Source of the DNA: DASPOJ01 sp050014395
GTDB lineage: Bacteria; Acidobacteriota; Terriglobia; Acidiferrales; UBA7541
Reading direction: 5' to 3'
DNA length: 31,988 bases
NCBI GenBank assembly: GCA_050014395.1
Contig: JBEKDK010000032.1
Coordinates: 1-31,988, forward strand
Both the position numbers and the translations under genes were made by a program. The notes beneath the pieces were generated by a model. It saw only the letters and a program-made list of their open reading frames with translations. It was not told where the DNA came from and searched no databases. Shown piece after piece: positions 14,508 through 23,354 of the stretch; position 1 is the stretch's first letter; every line of letters begins with the position of its first letter.

Positions 14508-15791
14508 CTATTCCGCGCGCAATGCCACGATCGGATCCAGACGCGAGGCGCGCACCGCCGGATAGATTCCAAAGAAGAGCCCCACGGTGGTGGACATCAC
14601 CAGCGCGGTGACGATCGCGCTCGCGGGAGTTGAAATCGGCATCGAGGTTGTCGCGCGCACCAGCGCCGCGATTCCCAACGCGAGAATCAGGCCCAGCACG
14701 CCGCCCACGGCCGAAAGCGTGGCCGATTCCAGCATGAATTGCAAAATAATGTGGCGCCGCCGCGCGCCCAGCGCTTTGCGTATCCCGATTTCGCGCGTCC
14801 GCTCCGTGACGCTGGCGAGCATGATGTTCATGATCACGATGCCGCCGATCACCAAAAACACCGACGTGACCCACACGGCGATGGCGAACACGTTGCCGGT
14901 GATTTCCTGCCAGATCTCCATGATCGAGCTGGGCATGATGACTCCGAAGCTGTCGCCAGCGTCGTACGGCTGGTGCCGCGCCGCGCGCAGAATCATCCGC
15001 ACTTCATCGGCCGCGGCGTCCATTTGGTCCGCGGTGACGGCCTCAACGAAAATGGCGATCGAGCTGGTCGGCGTGTTCCATTCCTCCTGGTATGTGCGGA
15101 ACGGAACCATCACGAAGTTATCCTCGGAGACGCCGAACACGGTGCCAATCACCGCGGCCACGCCCACCACCTGGTAGCTGAACGATTCCACGCGAACCGT
15201 TTTGCCCACCGGATCGATGTTCGGAAAAAGTTTCGTGGCCACGTCGTTGCCCAGCACGCAGACCGGCGAACGATGGTCATCGTCCGACGATGTCAGCCCG
15301 CGGCCGGTGGCAATCTCGACGTCGCGGATGTCCAAGTAATTGGCCGTCACGCCGATCAAGTCCGCATTTTCATTCAACTCATTTCCATACCGGGCGTCGT
15401 GCGTGGAGTCTTGTTCCGCGGCGACCTGTTGCGCGAGTTGCATGCGGTCCTTCAGCAAGTCGTAATCGGCCGCAGTCAAGCGGGGCCGCCTCTGTGCCTT
15501 AAACCATTGTTGCGCGTTGGTGATGATTCCGAAGCGGGTGACGACGAAACTGTTCGCGCCGAGGTTGGCGATCTTCGTCGCAACGTACAGGTTCAGGCCG
15601 TTGACCACGGACATCACGGCCACCAGCGTGGTGACCGCCAGAATGATGCCCAGCAGGGTGAGGAAACTTCGCAGCTTGTGCACGCGCAGGGTATCGAGGG
15701 CGAGCACGAGCGTCTCGCCCACCGCCACGCCAGTCGCCCGTGAGGCGCCACGTTTCCAGAACATTGTCTTGGTCTTACGACCCTCTTTCAT
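14508..15791 (-). CDS. MacB/FtsX-type ABC permease (first of a pair)
   Basis: The 427-residue protein has the same layout as the downstream permease and shares motifs such as ASVTERTREIGIRKALGARRRHIILQF, but it has an extra hydrophilic N-terminus of about 40 residues. The order is helix (about 41-63), MacB_PCD domain (about 65-295) and three C-terminal FtsX helices. The two genes are separated by 43 bases and are surely co-transcribed. Two related but non-identical permeases could form a heterodimer with an ATPase encoded elsewhere. An internal Met at residue 10 (15764) is a possible alternative start. Confidence 0.88.
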   Translation of the reverse strand: MKEGRKTKTMFWKRGASRATGVAVGETLVLALDTLRVHKLRSFLTLLGIILAVTTLVAVMSVVNGLNLYVATKIANLGANSFVVTRFGIITNAQQWFKAQRRPRLTAADYDLLKDRMQLAQQVAAEQDSTHDARYGNELNENADLIGVTANYLDIRDVEIATGRGLTSSDDDHRSPVCVLGNDVATKLFPNIDPVGKTVRVESFSYQVVGVAAVIGTVFGVSEDNFVMVPFRTYQEEWNTPTSSIAIFVEAVTADQMDAAADEVRMILRAARHQPYDAGDSFGVIMPSSIMEIWQEITGNVFAIAVWVTSVFLVIGGIVIMNIMLASVTERTREIGIRKALGARRRHIILQFMLESATLSAVGGVLGLILALGIAALVRATTSMPISTPASAIVTALVMSTTVGLFFGIYPAVRASRLDPIVALRAE

Positions 15792-15878
15792 TTGTACGAT
15801 TTCCAGCGCCTAAAGTTTCGGCGGCGGCGCGTTTGGTAGCCGAGATCTCGCCGTCTTCTGGCGGATGGGAACCTCCTC

Positions 15879-15884
15879 TAGAAT
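15879..15884 (+). promoter_or_regulatory. candidate -10 box for the secreted protein at 15970
   Basis: TAGAAT at 15879-15884 lies 86 bases before the start codon, in the 178-base gap between the divergent permease and secreted-protein genes. No strong -35 hexamer is visible. Confidence 0.4.
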
Positions 15885-15969
15885 ACCTGTGCAACGCGCT
15901 TGTGGCTAAGAGAATCACATTCGTTGGGGTGTCACGAACGTCCGTGAGCGATCGGAACAGCCGAACTCG

Positions 15970-16875
15970 ATGAAATACGCGTTAGCAACGCTTCTCGTGG
16001 CCGTCGCCTTCGCCGCGGCTCCGGCAACTTGCGCGCCGCCCGCTGTGGGTGTCTCGCAACAACCAATGTCGCCGGACGAAGCCAAGGCTTTGTCCGCGCG
16101 CGTAATCGCCAATCAACATCAGAACGACCAGCTTCTGGATCAATACGAACGCATCGAGCACACCTGGATCCGCGCTTCGGCTGCCGACAAACCCGTCACT
16201 CAGGAAACTCTCAATCGCATTCTTCCGACCGGCACCGGAATCATGCGCCTGCCACTCGCGGCGCCCGATAAACCCGCCAACCCGACCGCATATCGCGGGC
16301 AACTGGAGTATCTGGCCAAGGTGCTGGCGTTGGTGGCGCAGCCCGACGCCACGGAGCACCAAACGCTTGAACGCTATCGCAAGCGCCAGCAGGAACGCTC
16401 CGACTTGGTCTTCGGCGTAGCCAACGCTTATCGCTTTTCTTGGCTCGGGCGGGAGATGCGCGACGGCAAGCCGACGGTCAAATTGCAAATGGACCCGAAT
16501 CCCGGCTTCAAGCCTACTAACTACACCGCCCAAGTGCTCCCGCATGTTCGCGCCGTCGTGTGGGTCGACGAATCCTCCGCGCAAGTGGTGCACATGGAGG
16601 CGCAAGTGATAAGCGACGTGTGGTTTGGCGCGGGCATTGTCGCCAAACTCTATCGCGGCGGCCGCTTCGTCATGGATCAAGCCGAGGTGGCCCCGGGCGT
16701 CTGGGAGCCGACCCGCTACCAATACGATTTCGACGGCCGGAAATTCGTGTTCCCGTTCGGGGATCACGAAACCATCGAATTCAGCCGCTACCGCCGCGTC
16801 GGCCTTCCCGCGGAGGAGTTGCAGGCCGTCCGTAATGAGTTGAACACCCCGTCCGGCGATCCTCCGCGGCCTTAA
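15970..16875 (+). CDS. secreted protein, LolA/outer-membrane-lipoprotein-sorting-like
   Basis: The 301-residue product has a signal peptide (residues 1-22, MKYALATLLVAVAFAAAPATC) with a Cys near the cleavage site; I do not see a clean lipobox. The mature part has a helical region (about 35-160) and then beta strands such as YRFSWLGREMRDGKPTVKLQMDPNPGFKP and RYQYDFDGRKFVFPFGDHETIEFSRYRRV. Acidobacterial proteins of this kind are often described as LolA-like or of unknown function. It is divergent from the MacB-type permeases, and permeases next to a LolA-like protein would suit lipoprotein or outer-membrane handling. That link is inference. Confidence 0.65.
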   Translation: MKYALATLLVAVAFAAAPATCAPPAVGVSQQPMSPDEAKALSARVIANQHQNDQLLDQYERIEHTWIRASAADKPVTQETLNRILPTGTGIMRLPLAAPDKPANPTAYRGQLEYLAKVLALVAQPDATEHQTLERYRKRQQERSDLVFGVANAYRFSWLGREMRDGKPTVKLQMDPNPGFKPTNYTAQVLPHVRAVVWVDESSAQVVHMEAQVISDVWFGAGIVAKLYRGGRFVMDQAEVAPGVWEPTRYQYDFDGRKFVFPFGDHETIEFSRYRRVGLPAEELQAVRNELNTPSGDPPRP

Positions 16876-16886
16876 CCCGGCAGATT

Positions 16887-16892
16887 TATAAT
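16887..16892 (+). promoter_or_regulatory. candidate -10 box for the VWTNDD protein gene
   Basis: A consensus TATAAT at 16887-16892 starts 12 bases after the upstream stop codon and 51 bases before the next start. It suggests that the gene at 16938 is not only part of the upstream transcript. No clear -35 hexamer is visible. Confidence 0.5.
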
Positions 16893-16937
16893 GAAGCTAG
16901 CCCGGTTAGCGACCTGCGAGGGATTAGGACGGCTGCG

Positions 16938-17516
16938 ATGAAAACCTCACATCTTCACGTTGCAATGCTGCTATTGCTAGCAGGGACGCTGGCGGTGCGC
17001 CCGGCAAATTTGCGCGCCCAGGCGCCATCGGCTTCGACCGGAAGCCAGACGCCCGGCGCTTCGCAAGCTCCCGCTCCGGCGCCGGCAGCGACACAGAAAA
17101 AAGTTTGGACGAACGACGACCTGGACCAATTGCGCGACCAGGGCGGAATCTCCGTAATCGGCAAGTCGAGCGCCCCAAACGCCGCCACACCCCAAAACGG
17201 TCCGGCTCAGCCCGCAAAACCCGCAGTGGCGCCCAAGCTTCCCAAAGAGAAAGATCCAGAATGGTATAAGGAGCAGCTCGCCCCGCTGTACACCGCGCTC
17301 GACCGCATCAACTCTGAAATCGCGGCGGCGCAATCGGCCGTCGATGGCGAAACCCGCGGAGACGCCGGGGTATCCATGGGCGCCCGCGCCCCAGCCGGCA
17401 CGCCGCAAGAACAACTGGTGGCGCTCCAGAAGCAACAGCAAGACATCCAAACGAAAATAGACAACTTGCTCGACCAGGCTCGCCACAACGATCTCCCGCC
17501 CGGCGACCTGCGCTGA
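16938..17516 (+). CDS. secreted acidobacterial protein with VWTNDD motif
   Basis: The 192-residue product has a signal peptide (residues 1-28 ending LRAQ). An Ala/Pro-rich linker follows, then KKVWTNDDLDQLRDQGGISVIG at about residues 54-75. That motif recurs in small secreted acidobacterial proteins that I cannot assign. A second Ala/Pro linker leads to a helical, probably coiled-coil, C-terminus (about 105-185, with LDRINSEIAAAQSAV and LVALQKQQQDIQTKIDNLL). It probably sits in the periplasm. The role is unknown. Confidence 0.7.
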   Translation: MKTSHLHVAMLLLLAGTLAVRPANLRAQAPSASTGSQTPGASQAPAPAPAATQKKVWTNDDLDQLRDQGGISVIGKSSAPNAATPQNGPAQPAKPAVAPKLPKEKDPEWYKEQLAPLYTALDRINSEIAAAQSAVDGETRGDAGVSMGARAPAGTPQEQLVALQKQQQDIQTKIDNLLDQARHNDLPPGDLR

Positions 17517-17584
17517 TCGCGTCCGCACGATTTCGCCTGAATTGGAAATGCTGTAGCGCGCAGCACAGCCAACATGCACGCAAT

Positions 17585-18424
17585 CTAGTGCGCAGCCGGC
17601 GTGTCGCTGGACCTTAGCGCGCTCGACTCGGCAGGGCTCCACGCTTCCGGCAAGCGCGTCTCGTGCGTGCCCGGAGCGGCGAACTGAATGGCAAGCGTCC
17701 GCCGTGCAGCGTCCCACTCAGCAAACTCAAACAGCGTCTCCTTCTTAAGCCGCCGGAAGCCGTACCCCGCGGCTTGAAACACGGCGCGATGCTCGAACCA
17801 CACCACCGCGATTGTGCCCAGCAGAAAGAAGCGATGCAGCGCGCTGCGCACGCGATCGAAAACGCGGCGCCGCGGCGCAGTCAATCGCGCCATCATTGAC
17901 GCTTGATATCTCAGGTGTGTCGCTTCGTCGTCGAGAATTCTTTTGCAAATCGTCTTCAGCACCGGCGACCCCGTAGCGTCGCGCAGCGCACGGTAGTACG
18001 GCACCGCGATGAACTCCGCCGTCACCAGAACCGCCAGCGAAAGTTCGAGGCCGGCCAATCCACGCAACTTGCGAAAAATGGTGTCCACCCAATGCCGCCC
18101 GGCCACCGCAATGCCCTGCGATTGCATGAACGCTTCAAGGTACCGGCTGTGTTGTTGCTCTTCCTTGATAAACAGATCGAGCGCGGCCACGAAAAAAGGA
18201 TCGTTCACCGATCTCCCGTATTTTCTTCCGCGGTTCAGAAGGCGCTGTCCCTTCGATCCTTCTCCGAGCTGAAATTGTTGGATGGATTTCGCGATCGTGG
18301 CGATTTCTTCGGGCGTCAACTGAACGGCTGTAAGGTGAGACACATAAATTGCGGTCATGCTGCGCAGAAAAAAGCGCGCAATCCATCGCCTGGACTCCGC
18401 GCGCCCATCAACTTTTTGAATCAT
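17585..18424 (-). CDS. ferritin-like four-helix di-iron protein
   Basis: The 279-residue protein is unannotated by name but carries a full set of di-iron ligands in the classic order: Glu55 in QLGEGSKGQ, Glu89-x-x-His92 in KEEQQHSRY, Glu137 in VTAEFIAVPYYRAL, and Glu167-x-x-His170 in DDEATHLRYQ. That is one Glu, ExxH, one Glu, ExxH, as in ferritin-like oxygenases, oxidases and rubrerythrin relatives. A basic, hydrophobic C-terminal part (about 195-235) may dock on a membrane. The reaction is unknown. It is transcribed away from the kinase gene. Confidence 0.7.
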   Translation of the reverse strand: MIQKVDGRAESRRWIARFFLRSMTAIYVSHLTAVQLTPEEIATIAKSIQQFQLGEGSKGQRLLNRGRKYGRSVNDPFFVAALDLFIKEEQQHSRYLEAFMQSQGIAVAGRHWVDTIFRKLRGLAGLELSLAVLVTAEFIAVPYYRALRDATGSPVLKTICKRILDDEATHLRYQASMMARLTAPRRRVFDRVRSALHRFFLLGTIAVVWFEHRAVFQAAGYGFRRLKKETLFEFAEWDAARRTLAIQFAAPGTHETRLPEAWSPAESSALRSSDTPAAH

Positions 18425-18861
18425 GATCCGCTATGCGTAGCACTTCCGATTCCAAACGATCGCGCGGATTGCACACGCCAAGGCTTCGGCGTTTTCGAGG
18501 GGAATGAACACGTTAGAAACACCGCGAAAAGCCCGCAAGGACTGAAAATGAACTTCCCTTGCGGACGATCCATGTCCGGCCTGACACGCGTCGCGTCAAA
18601 TTGAACGCGGTTAGGAGCGGCCCCAGCCTGATGAATGTTCCTCTTTGTCACAGCTTCACTACGCCCGCTGGCAACCGATCGACGCGGCCGCATACTCTAT
18701 TCGATGTTTTGTTGACGTCCAGGAACGTTGCGCAAACATAGTTTCGCCAGTCGCACCCGGAGGTTCTAACCTCAATACGAGCATGGATTGGCATCACTCC
18801 GGGGCTGTGCACGTCCCAGCCTGCGGTGCCGTACTGCGAGGCTCGATCACTGAGAACGTGG
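18425..18861. other. divergent intergenic region before the hybrid kinase
   Basis: This 437-base gap has no supported gene. It holds an 8-bp inverted repeat, CCGCAAGG (18533-18540) with CCTTGCGG (18557-18564). It also has a plausible plus-strand promoter, TTGACG (18712-18717), an 18-base spacer and ACATAG (18736-18741), about 120 bases before the kinase start. Neither strand shows a clear ribosome binding site in the middle of the gap. Confidence 0.5.
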
Positions 18862-21800
18862 ATGGCCAGAAGTTCACACCGCGAATTACTGTTCGAGTAC
18901 AACCCTCAGCCGATGTATGTGTTTGATCTGCGCAGCCTGCGATTCCTAGCCGTCAATCAAGCTGCGATCAAGAATTACGGCTATACGCGCAAGGAATTTC
19001 TGCGAATGAACGTCAAAGACATACGTCCCGCCGAAGACGTCCCCGGTTTTCTGAAGACATATGCAAAAGGGAAAGGAAAGATAAGGGAAAAAGGCACGTG
19101 GCGGCACATCAAGAAAGACGGGACGCCGATCGACGTCGAGATCACCGCGGCGAATATCACATGGGAAGGACGGAGGGCGCAGATCGTCGTTGCCAACGAC
19201 ATCACCGAGCGCAAGCGCGCGGATGAGGCTCTCTCTGAGGAGCGCAGGTTGCTGCGCGCGCTGATCGACAACATGCCCGACTACATTTACGTCAAGGATG
19301 CCGCGGGCCGGTTCGTTGTGGCAAACCGCGGCGTCGCCGCGCTTATGGGATTCAAGAATCCCGACGAGTTGCTCGGCAAAACGGACTTCGATTTTTTCCC
19401 GAAAGAACTTGCATCCGGCTACTTTTCCGACGAGCAAGCACTCGTTCGCTCCGGCGAGCCGGTGATGAATGAAGAAGAGAGGACGGTCGACGCCCAAAAA
19501 CGTGCGAAGTGGACCTCCACATCGAAAGTCCCGTTGCGCAATCAGCAAGGCGAGGTGACCGGGATTATCGGAATCGGCCGCGATATCACGCGGCGCAAGC
19601 AAGCAGAGGACGCGCTCCGAGCCGAGCAAGAATTGTTGCGCACGTTGATCGACACCTTGCCCGACCGAATTTACGTGAAGGACGCCAAGAGCCGCTGGCT
19701 GGTGGCCAACCGCGCGCTTGCCGATCTTGTGGGAGCGAAGAATCCCGAGGATATGCTCGGGAAAACGGACTTCGATTTTTTTCCGAAAGAACTTGCATCG
19801 GCCTTCTTCGCCGACGAGCAAGCCATACTGCAATCCGGCGAGGCCCTGGTAAATCGGGAAGAGCGGTCGGTGGACGCCCAGGGAAACCCCAAGTGGACCT
19901 CGACGTCGAAGGTGCCCTGGCGCGACGAACTCGGCGGCGTGATCGGAATCATGGGAGTTGGCCGCGACATTACCCGGCGCAGGATCGTCGAAGAGGAGTT
20001 GCGCGAGACAAATCAGGCCTTAAAAGCGCTGGTGGACGCGTCTCCGGCGGCCATTGTGCGTGTCGGCCGCGACTCCAACATCACACTCTGGAGTTCAGCG
20101 GCCGAACGAATGTTCGGATGGAGCGAGAAAGAAGTCCTCGGCAAACCTGTTCCGTCGGTCCCCGCCTGGCACCTGCCCACCTACCGCGCTCTTCGCGAAA
20201 AAGTGTTTGCAGGGGAGAGCGTATCGAATCACGAGGCGGGAGCCGTCCGGAAGGACGGCTCCGCGTTTGACGTCATTGTTTCAATGGCGCCTTTGCGTGA
20301 CGCCGCGGGCGAAATTCGCGGAGCGATCGACATCGCACTCGATATCAGCCGTCGCAAAGCCGCCGAAGCCCAGCTCCACCTGCACGCCGCCGCCCTGGAG
20401 TCGGCCGCGAATTCAATCGTAATCTCCGACAAGTCTCGCCACATTCTGTGGGCGAACCCCGCCTTTACGGCTCTGACCGGATATTCACTCGAAGAGGCGG
20501 TCGGGCAAACCTTTGACATCTTCAATTCCGGCAAACACCCCCAGGAGTTCTTCGAGCAACTGTGGGAAACCGCCGCAAACGGTCAGGTGTGGCACGGTGA
20601 AATCATCAATCGCCGCAAAGACGGGGTGCTCTATACCGAGGAACAAACCGTCACACCGGTGCGCAATGAAGCGGGCGAGATCACCCACTTCGTCACGATC
20701 CAGCAGGACGTCACCGAGCGCAAGCGCACCGAAGCTGAGCACGTGCGCCTGATAACCGCCATCGAGCAGTTGGCGGAGGCCGTGGTGATCACCAATACCA
20801 GCGGAGAGATCGAGTACGTCAACCCAGCATTCACAAACATCACCGGGTATAGCCAGGACGAGGTTTTGGGACAGAACCCCAAGCTGCTGAAATCGGGAAA
20901 ACAGGACTCTGCGCTCTACAAGCAGCTTTGGGAGACCATCCTTAAAGGGCAACCGTGGCACGGTGAACTCATTAACAAGAGAAAGGACGGAACGCTTTAT
21001 ACCGAAGAAATGGCCATCGCCCCGGTGCGCGATGCGCGGGGCGCAGTCGCTCACTTCGTCGCCATTCAACAGGATGTAACCTCGCGCAAATCCCTGGAAG
21101 GACAGCTTCAGCAAGCGCAGAAAATGGAATCGATCGGAAGACTCGCCGGAGGCGTGGCTCACGACTTCAACAATCTGCTCAGTGTGATTATCGGTTACAG
21201 CGACGTCCTTGTGGGACACCCTGGCCTGGATCTCCGCGCGCAGAAACAAATCGAGGAAATCAAGAAAGCCGGCGATCGCGCCGCCGGGCTCACCCGCCAG
21301 CTTCTGGCATTCAGCCGGCAGCAAGTGCTGGAACTGAAGGTTCTAAAGATCAACTCCATCATCGTAGAGACGGAGAAGATGCTCAAACGCTTGATTGGAG
21401 AAGACATCCAATTCCAAACGAAATTGGCGCCCGATATGGGATCCGTCAGAGTCGATCCGGGGCAAGTCGAGCAGATTCTGATGAACCTCGTCGTGAACGC
21501 GCGAGACGCTATGCCCAACGGTGGAAAGTTGCTGATCGAGACGCGCGAAGTCGAATTGGACGAGGAGTACGCTCGTTTCCACGCTCCCTGCGTTCCGGGC
21601 TGGTACGTCGCGCTGAGCGTGACGGATACCGGCACCGGCATGGACCCAAACACACTCGCGCATATTTTCGAACCCTTCTTCACCACGAAAGAAATCGGCA
21701 AGGGCACGGGATTGGGCCTTTCAACCGTGTACGGGATCGTCAAGCAAAGCGGCGGATACGTGTGGGCCTACAGCGAACCCGGGCAAGGCACGGCATTCAA

Positions 21801-22260
21801 AATCTATTTGCCGCGTGTCGATCAGCCGGAGCATCAGGTGCAGCCGAGCGAAGCGGCGCCGGAGGAATTCATCGGATCGGGGACTGTTCTGGTGGTGGAG
21901 GACGATGAATCCGTGCGGGATCTGATTTGCAATATCCTGGAGCACTCCGGATACACGGTTCTGGAAGCCAAGAGCGCTGCCTTCGCTCTCGCGCTCGCTC
22001 AGCAGCATCCGACTATCGATCTCGTGCTCACCGACGTGGTGATGCCGGAAATGAACGGGCCGGCAATGGCCAAGAAACTCGAGGAGATGAAGCCTGGGCT
22101 GAAGGTGCTTTTCATGTCCGGATACGCCGGCAGCTTTGCAGCCGCTCGCGGCCTTCTTGCCGAAGGTACGCCCTTGCTTCAGAAGCCATTCACAAAGAAC
22201 GTGCTCTTGAAAAGACTCCGCGAAGCGCTGGAACCACAACCAGAACACAAACTAGTTTAA
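18862..22260 (+). CDS. hybrid histidine kinase with six PAS domains and a receiver
   Basis: The 1132-residue protein has no membrane helices and is probably cytosolic. Six PAS domains lie at about residues 8-118, 132-246, 260-374, 388-498, 508-625 and 630-745. A HisKA domain follows with LAGGVAHDFNN and the phosphoacceptor His767. An ATPase domain has the N-box VVNARDAMPNGG and the G-boxes DTGTGMDP and GKGTGLGLSTVYG. A C-terminal receiver (about 1007-1125) has VVEDDESV and phosphoacceptor Asp1058 in LTDVVMPEMNG. PAS2 and PAS3 are near-copies, and so are PAS5 and PAS6. A GTG at 18826 would add 12 residues; I prefer the ATG. With no partner regulator nearby, it is an orphan sensor. Confidence 0.95.
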   Translation: MARSSHRELLFEYNPQPMYVFDLRSLRFLAVNQAAIKNYGYTRKEFLRMNVKDIRPAEDVPGFLKTYAKGKGKIREKGTWRHIKKDGTPIDVEITAANITWEGRRAQIVVANDITERKRADEALSEERRLLRALIDNMPDYIYVKDAAGRFVVANRGVAALMGFKNPDELLGKTDFDFFPKELASGYFSDEQALVRSGEPVMNEEERTVDAQKRAKWTSTSKVPLRNQQGEVTGIIGIGRDITRRKQAEDALRAEQELLRTLIDTLPDRIYVKDAKSRWLVANRALADLVGAKNPEDMLGKTDFDFFPKELASAFFADEQAILQSGEALVNREERSVDAQGNPKWTSTSKVPWRDELGGVIGIMGVGRDITRRRIVEEELRETNQALKALVDASPAAIVRVGRDSNITLWSSAAERMFGWSEKEVLGKPVPSVPAWHLPTYRALREKVFAGESVSNHEAGAVRKDGSAFDVIVSMAPLRDAAGEIRGAIDIALDISRRKAAEAQLHLHAAALESAANSIVISDKSRHILWANPAFTALTGYSLEEAVGQTFDIFNSGKHPQEFFEQLWETAANGQVWHGEIINRRKDGVLYTEEQTVTPVRNEAGEITHFVTIQQDVTERKRTEAEHVRLITAIEQLAEAVVITNTSGEIEYVNPAFTNITGYSQDEVLGQNPKLLKSGKQDSALYKQLWETILKGQPWHGELINKRKDGTLYTEEMAIAPVRDARGAVAHFVAIQQDVTSRKSLEGQLQQAQKMESIGRLAGGVAHDFNNLLSVIIGYSDVLVGHPGLDLRAQKQIEEIKKAGDRAAGLTRQLLAFSRQQVLELKVLKINSIIVETEKMLKRLIGEDIQFQTKLAPDMGSVRVDPGQVEQILMNLVVNARDAMPNGGKLLIETREVELDEEYARFHAPCVPGWYVALSVTDTGTGMDPNTLAHIFEPFFTTKEIGKGTGLGLSTVYGIVKQSGGYVWAYSEPGQGTAFKIYLPRVDQPEHQVQPSEAAPEEFIGSGTVLVVEDDESVRDLICNILEHSGYTVLEAKSAAFALALAQQHPTIDLVLTDVVMPEMNGPAMAKKLEEMKPGLKVLFMSGYAGSFAAARGLLAEGTPLLQKPFTKNVLLKRLREALEPQPEHKLV

Positions 22261-22368
22261 GGGCACTCACTGTAACAATCCCGCGACGCAATCGATCACG
22301 CCCAGCAAATCGCCCAGTCCGTCTGCCGCGCCGCCAAACTCCGCTTCGTCAACCTTGCGCCTTGCGGG

Positions 22369-22374
22369 TAATAT
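22369..22374 (+). promoter_or_regulatory. candidate -10 box for the ABC exporter operon
   Basis: TAATAT at 22369-22374 lies 30 bases before the ATPase start codon. No good -35 hexamer is visible. The 143-base gap after the kinase stop holds no other recognisable signal, and no terminator for the kinase gene is seen. Confidence 0.4.
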
Positions 22375-22403
22375 AGCGTCTCTCGCGAAGCCCAGGAGAT
22401 TGC

Positions 22404-23354
22404 ATGGCGTCTGCGCCCGCCGGTCCGATTGCATCGTCGCCGCCCCTACAGATTGAGGGGTTGGTCAAGCGCTTCGGCAAGGTGACTGCCGTCGATGGCA
22501 TCACGCTGGAATTGCGCGTCGGCGAATGCCTGGGTTTGCTCGGGCCCAATGGCGCGGGCAAGACCACGCTGATCCGCAGCATTGTCGGCCGCGTTATTCC
22601 GGATGCTGGCCGCGTCGCGGTGTTTGGCTATCCAGCCGATTCAGCCGCGGCTCGCGCGGCGCTGGGATGGGTGCCGCAAGAGCTGGCCGTCTATCCGCGG
22701 CTGACGTGCAAAGAAAATCTAGAATCGTTCGGGCGATACCACGGCCTGGCCGGAACTCGCCTTGAAGAATCCGTTGCGTGGTGTCTCGATTGGTCGTCGC
22801 TGCAAGACCGCGCCACGGAGTTGGCCAGGAATCTTTCCGGCGGGATGCGGCGCCGGCTGAACATGGCGGCCGGAATCATTCACCGGCCCAAGCTGGTGCT
22901 GATGGATGAACCGACCGTCGGAGTGGACCCGCAATCGCGCAATCGCATTTTTGAGATGATCGAAACGCTCCACGGCGAAGGGACCGCGATCATCTACACC
23001 ACGCACTATATGGAGGAAGCGGAGCGGCTGTGCGATCGCGTCGCCATCGTGGACCACGGGCGCGTGATCGCCCTGGGTACCAACGCGGAACTTGTCCACA
23101 ACGCTTTCGCATCGCGCAGCCAGGTGGAGGCGCACTTCGCGGGCCCCTCCGATGGAGTGGCTGCGTGGGTCGCGCAGCGCGGCGGGCGATTGGTGGATTC
23201 CACCGCGCAGTTCACCGTTGAGCGCCCCACGGAGATTGCCGGCTTGCTGGACGGTGCCGCCAAGGCCGGCTTGGAAGTGGTTGATGTGTCGCTGCACCGT
23301 CCGAATCTGGAGTCGGTGTTTCTGCATTTGACGGGAAGGGAGTTGCGCGATTGA
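22404..23354 (+). CDS. ABC exporter ATP-binding protein
   Basis: The 316-residue protein is a typical ABC-2 exporter ATPase of the drug/polymer type. It has Walker A GPNGAGKTT (near residue 50), a Q-loop in GWVPQELAVYPRLT, signature LSGGMRRRLNMA, Walker B KLVLMDEPTVGVDPQSR and an H-loop in YTTHYMEEAERLCD. After the core it has the C-terminal extension that often follows in this subfamily, ending VFLHLTGRELRD. Its stop codon overlaps the start of the permease, so the two genes are translationally coupled. The substrate cannot be named. Confidence 0.93.
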   Translation: MASAPAGPIASSPPLQIEGLVKRFGKVTAVDGITLELRVGECLGLLGPNGAGKTTLIRSIVGRVIPDAGRVAVFGYPADSAAARAALGWVPQELAVYPRLTCKENLESFGRYHGLAGTRLEESVAWCLDWSSLQDRATELARNLSGGMRRRLNMAAGIIHRPKLVLMDEPTVGVDPQSRNRIFEMIETLHGEGTAIIYTTHYMEEAERLCDRVAIVDHGRVIALGTNAELVHNAFASRSQVEAHFAGPSDGVAAWVAQRGGRLVDSTAQFTVERPTEIAGLLDGAAKAGLEVVDVSLHRPNLESVFLHLTGRELRD

